The notes beneath the pieces are model-generated. The model worked only from the letters and a program-made list of their open reading frames with translations. It had not been told where the DNA came from and made no database searches. A stretch of 64,000 nucleotides of DNA from Bacteroidales bacterium (lineage in GTDB: Bacteria; Bacteroidota; Bacteroidia; Bacteroidales; UBA932). The stretch lies in the NCBI GenBank assembly GCA_022647615.1, contig JALCKZ010000001.1, positions 1,910,178-1,974,177 on the forward strand. The letters are read 5' to 3'. Positions 9,309 to 18,144 of this stretch are shown here, piece after piece. The stretch's first letter is position 1, and each line of letters starts with the position of its first letter. The position numbers and the translations under genes are program-made.

Positions 9309-10721
9309 TTATTGCTGATTATCTTGAGGTTGTACCGCCTCTTGCAGTTGCTGCTCAGCTTGCCCCTCCTGCTCTTTCTGCATTCTTATGAAAGTTCTGT
9401 GCTGAGCTGCAAGCATCAGCCCGGATACCACGCTGGCTATCACGTCAGAAACCGGAAGGCTCCACCAAACTCCGTGTATTCCCCAAATAGTTGGCATCAA
9501 AAAAAGCAGCGGGAGCAAGAATAAAACCTGTCGGGATAAAGAGAGAAAAACAGCCTTCTTTGCCAATCCTATGCTTTGGAAGAAATATGCTGTAACCATC
9601 TGGAATCCAATAATTGGGAAACTTATAAAAGTTATCCTGAGGCCAATTATAGACTGCTTTATGAGTTCAGGGTCAGTGGTAAAAATAAATGCAAGCTGTT
9701 TTGGAAACAACTCCCCAATTATGAAACCAAATGAGGTAACTGCTGTGGCAAGCATGATTGTTGTTCTAAGTACTTTACTGACTCTCTGCGGTTTATTTGC
9801 CCCAAAATTATAACCTGCAATTGGCTGCATCCCCTGATTCAATCCCATGACAACCATCATGAACAAGAAACTCATTCTGTTTACAATGCCGAAGGCGCCT
9901 ATCGCCATATCTCCGCCATATCTCTTAAGCTGCTGATTCAGAAACAGAACGATAAAACATGATGCGGCATTCATCAGGAACGGAGACATGCCTATTGAGA
10001 AAGTCTTCTTTATGATTTGTGCCTCAAGCCTGTAGATTCCTCTTTTCAAATGGATTATGCGGTTCTTGTCCGAAGCAAGATAAAAGACATAAAGCATTGC
10101 CAAAAATTGAGAAAGCACGGTAGCAATGGCAGCACCTCTTACTCCCCAATGAAAGATGAAAATGAATATAGGGTCTAATATTGAATTAATTACAACGGTA
10201 AAAATTGTGGCGCCCATTGCTTTTTTAGGAAGTCCCATTACCCTCACTATGTTATTCATTCCAAAATAAAGATGGGTAACGATATTGCCCAGCAATATAA
10301 TGAACATATAATCATACGCATACGGCATTGTATTTGGACTGGCTCCAAAAAAGAAAAGGATTGGTTTTAAAAATGCAATGCAAAAGACGGAAAACAATAA
10401 ACCAACTATAATATTGAGTACCACTGAGTTCCCAAGCACTTTCTGGGCAACCTCATAATTTTTCTGGCCAAGCAAAACAGAAATAATTGTAGAAGCTCCA
10501 ACACCAACAAGAGTTCCGCACGCAGCGCTCAGGTTCATAAGCGGAAACGTAATAGCCAGACCTGCAATAGCATACGGTCCCACACCCTGCCCGATAAAAA
10601 TGCTGTCGCACATATTATATAAGGAAGATGCCGTCATTGCAATGATGGCCGGAATGGCGTATTGCTTAAGCAATTTGGAAATTTTCTCTGTTCCCAGTTC
10701 TGTTGGAATTACTGTTGGCAT
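9309..10721 (-). CDS. MATE family multidrug/Na+ efflux transporter
   Basis: A 470-residue inner-membrane protein with about twelve hydrophobic segments arranged as two MatE domains. The N-terminal part has the usual LLKQYAIPAIIAMTASSLYNMCDSIFIG (the loop before TM2 with the conserved DSIFIG). It exports cationic or hydrophobic compounds using a Na+ or H+ gradient. The C-terminus is a Gln-rich hydrophilic tail (about 25 residues), typical of low-constraint ends. It is divergent from the small membrane protein gene at 10817. One CTGTCGGGA motif (9528-9536) lies inside it, antisense. Confidence 0.88.
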   Translation of the reverse strand: MPTVIPTELGTEKISKLLKQYAIPAIIAMTASSLYNMCDSIFIGQGVGPYAIAGLAITFPLMNLSAACGTLVGVGASTIISVLLGQKNYEVAQKVLGNSVVLNIIVGLLFSVFCIAFLKPILFFFGASPNTMPYAYDYMFIILLGNIVTHLYFGMNNIVRVMGLPKKAMGATIFTVVINSILDPIFIFIFHWGVRGAAIATVLSQFLAMLYVFYLASDKNRIIHLKRGIYRLEAQIIKKTFSIGMSPFLMNAASCFIVLFLNQQLKRYGGDMAIGAFGIVNRMSFLFMMVVMGLNQGMQPIAGYNFGANKPQRVSKVLRTTIMLATAVTSFGFIIGELFPKQLAFIFTTDPELIKQSIIGLRITFISFPIIGFQMVTAYFFQSIGLAKKAVFLSLSRQVLFLLPLLFLMPTIWGIHGVWWSLPVSDVIASVVSGLMLAAQHRTFIRMQKEQEGQAEQQLQEAVQPQDNQQ

Positions 10722-10752
10722 AAAACTATATGGATGGCTTAAAAAATTTTAC

Positions 10753-10760
10753 TACTTTTG
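10753..10760 (+). promoter_or_regulatory. -7 element (TACTTTTG) ahead of the small membrane protein
   Basis: TACTTTTG matches TAnnTTTG; no good TTTG is seen 19-21 bases upstream, so this is a half-supported promoter. The octamer CCCGACAG (10765-10772) follows it in the leader. Confidence 0.35.
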
Positions 10761-10816
10761 TGTCCCCGACAGAGACGCGGTGCAAAAGTAACAAAATATG
10801 GCGGGAAGTTAACACC

Positions 10817-11185
10817 ATGGAGATTGTCAGCAAGAGAGCGCCAAAGGATAAGGATGTTAAAACGTTTAAACTTAACTATATGGAAATAATTGAAGGACAA
10901 GAGCCTAAGACTGCAGAGCAGCCTAAGACTCAACCGGTTGCACCGATGATTCAGCCTAAGGAAAAACTTACCGTTGGACAGTGGGTATTAACATTGTTCT
11001 TGATGTGGCTTCCACTGGTAAATATTGTTATGCCTTTTGTTTGGGCATTTGGCGGGAACAAAGACGAGAGAGAGAATTGGGCAAAAGCAATTTTAATTTG
11101 GTGGCTTATAGGAATTATTGTTGCCGTATGTGTCATTAGCTGCGTTGGATTAGCAGTTGTTGGCTCAATGTTCTCTAATGTATAA
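10817..11185 (+). CDS. Small two-helix membrane protein of unknown function
   Basis: A 122-residue protein with a hydrophilic, Pro/Gln/Lys-rich N-terminal half and two hydrophobic segments (WVLTLFLMWLPLVNIVMPFVWAF and AILIWWLIGIIVAVCVISCVGLAVVG) joined by a charged loop GGNKDERENW. Proteins with this arrangement, a cytoplasmic tail plus a hairpin of helices, are common in Bacteroidota and uncharacterised; the helix pair resembles TM2-like or DUF4870-like modules, but I do not recognise it securely. The ATG at 10817 is chosen because the longer reading frame from 10730 runs over the promoter. A perfect palindrome (11193-11210) follows the stop codon. Confidence 0.6.
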   Translation: MEIVSKRAPKDKDVKTFKLNYMEIIEGQEPKTAEQPKTQPVAPMIQPKEKLTVGQWVLTLFLMWLPLVNIVMPFVWAFGGNKDERENWAKAILIWWLIGIIVAVCVISCVGLAVVGSMFSNV

Positions 11186-11192
11186 AAATACT

Positions 11193-11210
11193 GCCAATCA
11201 ATTGATTGGC
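11193..11210 (+). terminator. Perfect 18-bp palindrome after the small membrane protein gene
   Basis: GCCAATCAATTGATTGGC is its own reverse complement and is followed by ggatttt, a short T run. It can fold into an 8-bp stem and probably acts as a weak terminator between the coding gene and the tRNA. Confidence 0.4.
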
Positions 11211-11217
11211 GGATTTT

Positions 11218-11291
11218 GCCAGCTTAGCTCAGATGGCTAGAGCGACGCATTCGTAACGCGTAGGTCCGGAGTTCGACTCTCCGAGCTGGCT
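11218..11291 (+). tRNA. tRNA-Thr (anticodon CGT)
   Basis: The cloverleaf closes with acceptor GCCAGCT (11218-11224) against AGCTGGC (11284-11290). The D arm is GCTC...GAGC, the anticodon loop TTCGTAA has CGT at positions 34-36 (reads ACG, threonine), and the T arm contains GGAGTTCGACTCTCC. The pair at the bottom of the anticodon stem is A-C, a mismatch. CCA is not encoded (tcgg follows). An intrinsic terminator comes directly after. Confidence 0.93.
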
Positions 11292-11295
11292 CGGA

Positions 11296-11329
11296 AAAAC
11301 ACCCCCCGTAAAACATCGGGGGGTGTTTT
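11296..11329. terminator. Bidirectional intrinsic terminator after tRNA-Thr
   Basis: AAAACACCCCCCG (11296-11308) pairs perfectly with CGGGGGGTGTTTT (11317-11329), 13 bp with an 8-base loop. The stem carries its own A run on one side and T run on the other, so it can end transcription from both directions. Confidence 0.85.
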
Positions 11330-11353
11330 GGCTTACACACAAGCCCACGCTTT

Positions 11354-11447
11354 ATTTTGCGGCACAAAGCGCCGCAAAATCCTGGGGTTTAGCGCATTTC
11401 GTGCGCAAGGAGACACGCGCTAGCGCGGCGAGTGGCTTGCAGCCACT
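11354..11447. repeat. Run of four GC-rich hairpins between tRNA-Thr and the amylase gene
   Basis: Four consecutive inverted repeats: ATTTTGCGGC/GCCGCAAAAT (11354-11363/11371-11380), GCGCA/TGCGC (11392-11396/11402-11406), the palindrome CGCGCTAGCGCG (11416-11427), and AGTGGCT/AGCCACT (11431-11437/11441-11447). Part of it (ggtttagcgcatttcgtgcgcaa) resembles the core of the repeat at 3494 and 36392, so it may be a diverged copy. No T run follows the stems on the minus strand, so it is not a standard terminator for the amylase gene. Confidence 0.5.
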
Positions 11448-11472
11448 TGCTAATAGATTATTAATCAAATGA

Positions 11473-13332
11473 TTATAGTAATACCTTAATGATGCTGACA
11501 CCATACTGGGTGAGCGGCATGGAAACAGCGGCATCTTTGCGCAGGGATAGCTTAAGGGATTTGCCGGAGAGCAAATCTGTTGCTTCCACCGCATCAGCCT
11601 CTGCAAGATGCCAGAAATCAAATAGATGCGCAGGCAATACAACATCCAAAGTTTTTGCGCTTTGAGTGAAATCTACCGCAATAAAAATCAACGCAGAAAC
11701 ATCAGCTGTATTTAACACAGAAGAGCTGACAGGTGAGTCGCTGCTTGAAACAAATCTGCGGGCGAATACAAAGTGCCTGTCGGGATTAAAAGTGCCATTT
11801 CCGGTATTTGCATACTCAAGATCAAATGTATCTCCCTCAGATATTGCCTTCTCTGAAACTGCTATGTGCAAGAGCTTTACATATTCCGCAAACAATTTCT
11901 GCTCATCAGGATGCAGCCTGCAATTTAAAAATCTTGCAACGCTTGGTGCCGAGCAATAATCATATATGGAAGTTCTTCCATCTCTGCCGCTAAAGCCCTC
12001 GCTCTCCATCCCCTTCTCTCCAAACTCTTCTCCAAAATAGAGCATAAACGGAGACTTGTTAAGCATCAGACTTACAACAAGTTCAGGCAATGCTCTAAAG
12101 CCTTTTTTCTCATCGGGCAAAATGCTGGCTTTCTCATCTCCGCCAATATTAAAGTCAGATGCGACTCTTTGTTCGTCATGATTCTCAAGAAAGTTAAGCA
12201 TCCTGTTTTTAATGCTTATTTTCTCTCCGGCTGCATATTTCCCCGCAACACTAATATTCTCAATACTTTGCCAGCATGATGTTATTTCGCAAGCCTTTGC
12301 CTCTCCGCGGGAAATTCCTTTAAGTTTATCATAAAGTCCAACCTTATCATAGAGCAAGTCAAATCCGCACTCTGCCAAAGAACTGTATTGCTGTGGATTA
12401 TATGATTCCGCTATAAATATAACTTTAGGATAGTTCATTTTTATTTTCCCGATAGCCCACTCCCAAAATTGAAGGGGGACCATCTCCGCCATATCGCAGC
12501 GAAATCCGTCAACTCCATGGGAACACCAGAAATTCAGCACATTGTACATCATCAGCCAAGTTTTTGGAATAGGATTGAAGTAACAATTATGCCCGTTGAA
12601 TTGTGCGGTGATTTCTCCGCCGCATCCGGAATTAAGATAGTCAACGCCGTAATTTAACTTAACTGTTTCATACCAGTCATTGTGAGAAGGAGTTGCAGTA
12701 AAGCAATCATTTCCGGTTGCCCTTGCAGGATTCTCAACGTAATCCCCCATTCTCAGTTCTTGTCCCGGCATGTAATAAAAATTATTCTGCGGGTCAAATG
12801 CAACCTCCTTATTATCACCCTCTCCAAAGCGTGCTAATATACCGTCATCCGCACTTGCACTGGCAGCTTCTTTAATATTTACATCCGCACCAACATTCTC
12901 ATCATTGCAAAGGGTCATGTATTCCCTGGAGACATGATTTGGCACAAAATCTATAATAGCTTTAATGCCAACAGAATGCACGCGCTTAAGCATCCTTTCA
13001 AACTCAACAAATCTATTTGGGACTTTATCAGCAAGACAAGGGTTAACATCATAATAATCTGCGATTGCAAACGGAGAACCTGCTCTTCCTTTAACTACAG
13101 CATCGTTGTTGTGCGGAATGTCATACTGAGTAAAATCCGTTTTAGTGGCGCTGCGAATTACACCTGTAAAGTATACATGACTGACACTTAATGATTTAAG
13201 GTGCCACAAAATCTTTTCATCAACACTGCTGAATTTCCCGCTGCCATTAAAAATAAATGGTCCGTTTGGTACGCAGTCCTCTTTAGAGTTTCCAAAAACT
13301 CTCAAAAGCATCTGATAGATAACCAATTTCAT
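11473..13332 (-). CDS. Alpha-amylase family (GH13) glycoside hydrolase
   Basis: A 619-residue protein without a signal peptide, so likely cytoplasmic. The four GH13 signature regions are visible in order: region I IDFVPNH, region II DGFRCDMAE (nucleophile Asp), region III FIAESYNP (acid/base Glu) and region IV FLENHDEQR (stabilising Asp). The active-site set is therefore complete. The C-terminal 100 residues form a beta-rich domain typical of the family. It probably acts on alpha-glucans or maltodextrins (glycogen turnover). It lies between tRNA-Thr and the phosphofructokinase gene on the same strand, about 95 bases downstream of the latter and separated by a terminator. One CTGTCGGGA copy (11777) lies inside it, antisense. 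Confidence 0.85.
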   Translation of the reverse strand: MKLVIYQMLLRVFGNSKEDCVPNGPFIFNGSGKFSSVDEKILWHLKSLSVSHVYFTGVIRSATKTDFTQYDIPHNNDAVVKGRAGSPFAIADYYDVNPCLADKVPNRFVEFERMLKRVHSVGIKAIIDFVPNHVSREYMTLCNDENVGADVNIKEAASASADDGILARFGEGDNKEVAFDPQNNFYYMPGQELRMGDYVENPARATGNDCFTATPSHNDWYETVKLNYGVDYLNSGCGGEITAQFNGHNCYFNPIPKTWLMMYNVLNFWCSHGVDGFRCDMAEMVPLQFWEWAIGKIKMNYPKVIFIAESYNPQQYSSLAECGFDLLYDKVGLYDKLKGISRGEAKACEITSCWQSIENISVAGKYAAGEKISIKNRMLNFLENHDEQRVASDFNIGGDEKASILPDEKKGFRALPELVVSLMLNKSPFMLYFGEEFGEKGMESEGFSGRDGRTSIYDYCSAPSVARFLNCRLHPDEQKLFAEYVKLLHIAVSEKAISEGDTFDLEYANTGNGTFNPDRHFVFARRFVSSSDSPVSSSVLNTADVSALIFIAVDFTQSAKTLDVVLPAHLFDFWHLAEADAVEATDLLSGKSLKLSLRKDAAVSMPLTQYGVSIIKVLL

Positions 13333-13371
13333 TTCTTATGATATTACGCGGTAATAGCCGCCACACACTTA

Positions 13372-13406
13372 TAAAAAATGCACGCCAGCGCGAGACGGAC
13401 GTGCAT
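13372..13406 (-). terminator. Intrinsic terminator downstream of the phosphofructokinase gene
   Basis: On the minus strand ATGCACG (13400-13406) pairs with CGTGCAT (13378-13384) around a 15-base GC-rich loop and is followed by a run of T residues (13373-13378 read in reverse). It lies 22 bases after the stop codon of the kinase gene. Confidence 0.6.
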
Positions 13407-13427
13407 CTATCAAGAAAACTAAACGTT

Positions 13428-14660
13428 TTACCAGTTTAGTATCTTCTTAAAATCGTAAGTCTCAGGATCTTTAAGGTATTTCTTTGCTGCCTCGTAATCA
13501 TCCGGAGTGATATAATGCATGATGCACTCAAATATCATCCTGACTTTATCCTGATGAATGTTAACTCCTCTTGGCGGAATCTTTCCGGTAGCCGGATCCT
13601 GCATATCTTTTAAATACAAGGACTTAACATTGCCGTTCAAATCCATGTAAACCATACAGCCGGTGACACCTTCCGTAAACAACTTATAAACTCCCATACC
13701 TAGTTCCGTGCAATATACAAGGTCATAAGCATGAGGGGTAATACATCTTACCTCATAACCAATCTCAACCGGACGAGACTTAACGTCAAGCCCGAGCTGT
13801 TTCAGGCGTGTCTCAAGCATATCATTGAACATCTGCGCTTTAGAGACCTTTCCTAATTCAGGATGTCCGTGCTGGTCATAAGTAAATTTAACACCATAAG
13901 ATTGCAGTTCCTCGCTGGAAAGTTCCTCAAATACACCTTCTGAAATAATAATTGCTCCATAGTCAATACCCAGAAGTTTTCTCTTAACTATCGCCGAGAC
14001 AGCAAGATTTATAATTTTCTCTCCGGTGATATTTGTCTTGTTGAACATTTCCGGAATCACAATCATAGGATAGTGATTAGTATAGCCAATTGCAAGAGCA
14101 AGGTGTCCTGCAGAACGTCCCATTGCTGAGACTACAAACCAAGTGTGATTTGTACGCGCATCTTCATAAATAGTTGCTCCAATGGCAGTTCCCTCACCTT
14201 TTGCAGACTGATATCCGAATGTTGCAATGTTCTGAGGAAGAGGAAGGTCATTATCAATTGTCTTGGGAACGTGAATGTTAGCAATATGATAATCCTTCTC
14301 ATGAAGGAATTTTGCAATTCTGTTTGCAGTTGATGCAGTATCATCTCCACCAATTGTTACCAGAAGTTGTATGTTGTTATCCTGGAAAAATTTCAAATTA
14401 AAGTTCTTATCAAAATCTTCTTGCGTTGGCTTGAATCTGCTCATTACCAGGTGAGAACCACCTCTATTAAAAATTGAATCTGCCAAGAAGAAATCCAACT
14501 CCTCAAAGTTAGGGTCCGGGGAGAACAAACCTTTATAACCTCCATTAAGTCCAAGGACTCTGTAACCGTTTCTTAAAAATACTTTTGTAATGGTTCCTAC
14601 AACCGTGTTCATTCCCGGAGCGGGACCACCTCCCGTTAAAATTACAATTGATTTTTGCAT
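13428..14660 (-). CDS. 6-phosphofructokinase, residues of the pyrophosphate-dependent type
   Basis: A 410-residue protein. The N-terminus has the nucleotide/PPi loop LTGGGPAPGMN. Residues 104-107 are GGDD and residues 132-138 are PKTIDND. In ATP-dependent enzymes these read GGDGS and PGTIDND; Asp after GGD and Lys before TIDND are the accepted marks of PPi-dependent kinases. The enzyme interconverts fructose 6-phosphate and fructose 1,6-bisphosphate, reversibly if PPi-dependent. It is transcribed away from ligA; a TAAATTTG -7 box on the minus strand lies at 14685-14692. A terminator follows. Confidence 0.88.
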   Translation of the reverse strand: MQKSIVILTGGGPAPGMNTVVGTITKVFLRNGYRVLGLNGGYKGLFSPDPNFEELDFFLADSIFNRGGSHLVMSRFKPTQEDFDKNFNLKFFQDNNIQLLVTIGGDDTASTANRIAKFLHEKDYHIANIHVPKTIDNDLPLPQNIATFGYQSAKGEGTAIGATIYEDARTNHTWFVVSAMGRSAGHLALAIGYTNHYPMIVIPEMFNKTNITGEKIINLAVSAIVKRKLLGIDYGAIIISEGVFEELSSEELQSYGVKFTYDQHGHPELGKVSKAQMFNDMLETRLKQLGLDVKSRPVEIGYEVRCITPHAYDLVYCTELGMGVYKLFTEGVTGCMVYMDLNGNVKSLYLKDMQDPATGKIPPRGVNIHQDKVRMIFECIMHYITPDDYEAAKKYLKDPETYDFKKILNW

Positions 14661-14740
14661 ATTATATCTCTTCTAAATCAGGCGGCAAATTTATGATTTA
14701 TTATCAAAATATGGTAAATTTGGGGGTTAAATTTGCCGCA

Positions 14741-16879
14741 GTGAACAAAAAGGAAGCAAAAGCACGCATAGAAGCACTCAGGAAGGAGTTGAACCAGCAC
14801 AATCATAATTATTATGTGCTGAATAATCCTACAATTTCCGATTATGAGTTTGACGTGATGATGCAGGAGCTCATGGCACTGGAAAAGCTTTATCCAGAGT
14901 ATATTACGCCTGATTCCCCTACTCAGAAAGTAGGCAGCGACCTGGAAGCTCCGGCAGAGGCTAAAACTGAAAAAGATAACAGTTTTGAAGCTCCCGACGG
15001 GAAAAATCATTTCAGGCAATTTCCCCATAAACATCCCATGCTCTCATTAGCAAATACTTACAATGTTGGAGAGCTAGAGGAATTTGACCAAAGAATTAGA
15101 AAGTTTACCGACCAGCCCTACTCATATTCATGTGAATTGAAATTTGACGGGACAGGCATTAACCTGTACTACAAGGATGGCGTGCTGGAGCGCGCGCTCA
15201 CTCGCGGGGATGGGACTGTCGGTGACGACGTTACTGAAAATGTAAAACACATTCCTTCCATTCCGCAGCACCTCAGACCGGGCAGCGGATATCCGCAAGA
15301 ATTTGAAATAAGAGGTGAAATCTACATGCCTTATGAGGCTTTTGATAAGCTGAATTATGAGAGGGAACTCAATGAAGAACAAGAGTTTGCAAATCCGCGC
15401 AATGCCGCGGCAGGTTCTCTTAAGCTTATAGACCCTTCCCAGGTGGCAGGACGCGGATTGGAATGCATTCTATATCACCTTATTGCAGAGAAACTTGATG
15501 TTGCCACGCATACCAAGGCAATTGAGTGCGCTGCATCATGGGGACTTCCAACATCAGAATACGCTGTGGAATGCTCCAATATTGGAGAAGCCATAGAATA
15601 TATAAAATCCTGGGACACAAAGAGGAAGACGCTCCCATTCCCTACGGACGGAATGGTTGTAAAGATCAATCAATTTGCACTGCAGCGCGGACTTGGCTAT
15701 ACTGCAAAAATTCCGAGGTGGGCTGTCGCCTATAAATTCAAGCCGGAACAGGCTCTGACACAAATAGTATCTATTGATTATCAGGTAGGCAGGACAGGCG
15801 CTGTAACACCTGTAGCAAATCTGGAACCGGTGCAGCTCAGCGGAACTGTTGTCAAAAGGGCAACCCTGCACAACGCTGACCAGATGAAACTGCTTGATAT
15901 TCACTATGGAGATTACGTATACGTGGAAAAAGGGGGAGAAATTATTCCAAAAATAACTGCAGTAGAGCTCTCAAAAAGAGCTGTTAACGCTCAGCCTGCG
16001 GTATTCCCGTCCGTGTGTCCCGTATGCGGAACACAGCTTGTAAGAGATGAAGATGAAGCTAAATTTTTCTGTCCCAATTCTGATAACTGCACTCCGCAGA
16101 TAGAGGGAAAATTCATACACTTTATAGGTCGTAAAGCATTAAACATCAATGCAGGAGAGGCAACGATACACCAGCTGTTCATAAAAGGTTATATAAGGGA
16201 GCTGGAGGATTTGTACAATTTGACAGATTTGCAGCTGCTCTCTCTGGATAAATGGAAAGAAAAATCTGTCGCGAACTTTAAAGCATCTCTGGAAAAGAGT
16301 AAAAATGTTCCTTTTGGAAAAGTGCTTTTTGGCTTGGGAATCAGATTTATAGGAGAAACTACCGCAAAAAGTCTTGCTGCTAAATTTAAAAGCATAGAGG
16401 GGCTTAAAAATGCTACTCGCGATGAGCTTCTTGATACAGAGGATGTTGGAGATGCGCTGGCAGACTCTATTATAGAGTATTTTAAAGAGCCAAGGCACCT
16501 GCATACAATAGAAAAACTTAAAGAGGCGGGGTTGCAGTTTGAAGTTGGAGCATCAGATATTAAAGTAGTTTCCAACGTTTTACAAGGCAAGACCATAATG
16601 ATTACTGGAAATTATTCCATACCGCGCGAGATTATGAAACAGTACATAGAAGCGCATGGGGGGAAGGTTGGCAGCTCTGTTACGGGAAATACTTCCTATC
16701 TTGTGGCGGGAGAAAAAGCGGGAGATGCAAAACTGAAAAAGGCTGAAAAGCTGGGGATTCCGGTAATTTCAGAGGAAGAATTTTACAGAATCGCAAACCC
16801 TGCGGGCAGCTCTTCCAATACAACCGGACATACAGAGGAACAGAAACAAACAGAAGAAAAAGAACAAACATTATTTTAA
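14741..16879 (+). CDS. ligA: NAD-dependent DNA ligase
   Basis: Joins nicks in DNA during replication and repair using NAD+. From the GTG at 14741 the product is 712 residues: Ia domain (NHNYYVLNNPTISDYEFD), adenylation domain with the AMP-accepting Lys134 in CELKFDG, OB fold, a four-Cys zinc finger (CPVCGTQL...FFCPNSDNC), helix-hairpin-helix region and a BRCT domain (GKTIMITGNYS...). An acidic Glu/Gln-rich tail ends it. Start: in-frame ATGs exist at 14648, 14693 and 14711, but the first lies inside the divergent kinase gene and family proteins begin at about MNKKEAKARI; TAAATTTG boxes at 14715 and 14729 also favour the late start. The call for the start is uncertain. Confidence 0.93.
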   Translation: MNKKEAKARIEALRKELNQHNHNYYVLNNPTISDYEFDVMMQELMALEKLYPEYITPDSPTQKVGSDLEAPAEAKTEKDNSFEAPDGKNHFRQFPHKHPMLSLANTYNVGELEEFDQRIRKFTDQPYSYSCELKFDGTGINLYYKDGVLERALTRGDGTVGDDVTENVKHIPSIPQHLRPGSGYPQEFEIRGEIYMPYEAFDKLNYERELNEEQEFANPRNAAAGSLKLIDPSQVAGRGLECILYHLIAEKLDVATHTKAIECAASWGLPTSEYAVECSNIGEAIEYIKSWDTKRKTLPFPTDGMVVKINQFALQRGLGYTAKIPRWAVAYKFKPEQALTQIVSIDYQVGRTGAVTPVANLEPVQLSGTVVKRATLHNADQMKLLDIHYGDYVYVEKGGEIIPKITAVELSKRAVNAQPAVFPSVCPVCGTQLVRDEDEAKFFCPNSDNCTPQIEGKFIHFIGRKALNINAGEATIHQLFIKGYIRELEDLYNLTDLQLLSLDKWKEKSVANFKASLEKSKNVPFGKVLFGLGIRFIGETTAKSLAAKFKSIEGLKNATRDELLDTEDVGDALADSIIEYFKEPRHLHTIEKLKEAGLQFEVGASDIKVVSNVLQGKTIMITGNYSIPREIMKQYIEAHGGKVGSSVTGNTSYLVAGEKAGDAKLKKAEKLGIPVISEEEFYRIANPAGSSSNTTGHTEEQKQTEEKEQTLF

Positions 16880-16894
16880 ATATAATTACAGATT

Positions 16895-18088
16895 ATGAAA
16901 ATAGTAAATATAACTGACAGAATTAGTTACATAGGAGTTAATGACAGGAAAACATCTCTTTTTGAGAACAACTGGCCTCTTCCTCACGGCATGGCATATA
17001 ATTCCTACCTTATAAACGACGAGAAGACAGTACTAGTAGACACCGTCAAATATGGCTCTGATAATGAATATGTTGCAAAGATTCAGAAAGTGCTTGGAGG
17101 CAAGAAGCTGGATTATATAGCTGTAAACCACATGGAGCCTGACCACGCCGGAATGATTGGAGTGATAATGAACACATTCCCTGAGTGCAAAATCATTGGT
17201 AATGTGCAGACAAAGAAGATGATAAATGATTACTTCGGGATTGGGGAAGATAGATTCAAGATGGTTGCGGATGGTGAAGAACTTCCAATTGGCCAAAGCA
17301 CTTTAAAGTTTGTTTACATTCCTTGGGTCCACTGGCCGGAGACAATGGTAACGTATGATGTTAAAGATCAGGTCATTTTCACCTGCGACGCATTTGGCGG
17401 ATATGGCGCTTTGGATGGCGGAATTTATGATAGCGATTATAACTGGGATGCGGTATATTTGGATGACATGCGCAGGTATTATTCCAACATCGTATGCAAG
17501 TACAGCACAATGGTTTTGAAGGCATTAGCAAAATTAAACGGTGTCCCTATCAAAGTTATAGCCCCTTCTCACGGAGTGGTTTGGAAGGAGAATCCTATGA
17601 AAGTCATTGGACTGTTCAAGGATTGGGCTGAGTTTAAAGCAGAGGAGGGAGTTGTAATTGCATTTGCTACAATGTACGGGCACACAGAGACCTTAGCTGA
17701 TATGATTGGTCAGAAACTTTGTGACGCCGGGGTAAAAAACATTATCACATATAATGTTTCAAACACAAATATATCCTTCATACTTAGCGAAATACAAAAA
17801 TATAAAGGATACATTCTGGGAACATGCGCATACAACGGAGTAATGCATCCTGCAATGCACCATTTGTGCAATGAAATAAAAATCACTGCTCAAAAAAATA
17901 AAGTTGTCGGATTGTTTGGAACATCATCTTGGAACGGAGCTGGCGTAAAAGATTTGAAGAAATTTGCAGAAGAAAATAGAATAGCGCTGGTAGAACCTGC
18001 AGTTGAAACATTTGGGGATCCGACACCCGAAAAAGTTGAATCACAGATTGATACATTTGTAAAGGCATACGCCGCAGCGTTAAAATAA
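16895..18088 (+). CDS. Flavodiiron protein (A-type flavoprotein, FprA/ROO family)
   Basis: A 397-residue cytoplasmic enzyme that reduces O2 to water (or NO to N2O) and so protects an anaerobe. The N-terminal metallo-beta-lactamase domain carries the diiron ligands in HMEPDH (His79, Glu81, Asp83, His84) and WVHWPE; the C-terminal flavodoxin domain starts near residue 250 with ATMYGHTE. It begins 15 bases after ligA and is probably co-transcribed. There is no rubredoxin domain, so an external rubredoxin or flavin reductase must feed it electrons. Confidence 0.93.
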   Translation: MKIVNITDRISYIGVNDRKTSLFENNWPLPHGMAYNSYLINDEKTVLVDTVKYGSDNEYVAKIQKVLGGKKLDYIAVNHMEPDHAGMIGVIMNTFPECKIIGNVQTKKMINDYFGIGEDRFKMVADGEELPIGQSTLKFVYIPWVHWPETMVTYDVKDQVIFTCDAFGGYGALDGGIYDSDYNWDAVYLDDMRRYYSNIVCKYSTMVLKALAKLNGVPIKVIAPSHGVVWKENPMKVIGLFKDWAEFKAEEGVVIAFATMYGHTETLADMIGQKLCDAGVKNIITYNVSNTNISFILSEIQKYKGYILGTCAYNGVMHPAMHHLCNEIKITAQKNKVVGLFGTSSWNGAGVKDLKKFAEENRIALVEPAVETFGDPTPEKVESQIDTFVKAYAAALK

Positions 18089-18092
18089 CAAA

Positions 18093-18132
18093 TGAATAAT
18101 ACAGCGTACTATTGAATAATACGACGTACTTT
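18093..18132 (+). repeat. Two tandem imperfect 20-bp repeats
   Basis: TGAATAATACAGCGTACTAT (18093-18112) is followed directly by TGAATAATACGACGTACTTT (18113-18132), 17 of 20 bases equal. The second copy runs into TACTTTTG (18127-18134), a -7-like box just ahead of the thioesterase start. It may be a duplicated promoter segment. Confidence 0.5.
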
Positions 18133-18144
18133 TGGGTGAAAGAT

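Noticed and set aside
18093..18132. CRISPR-like or iteron-like repeat
   Set aside because: Only two tandem imperfect copies with no spacers; no cas or replication genes nearby.
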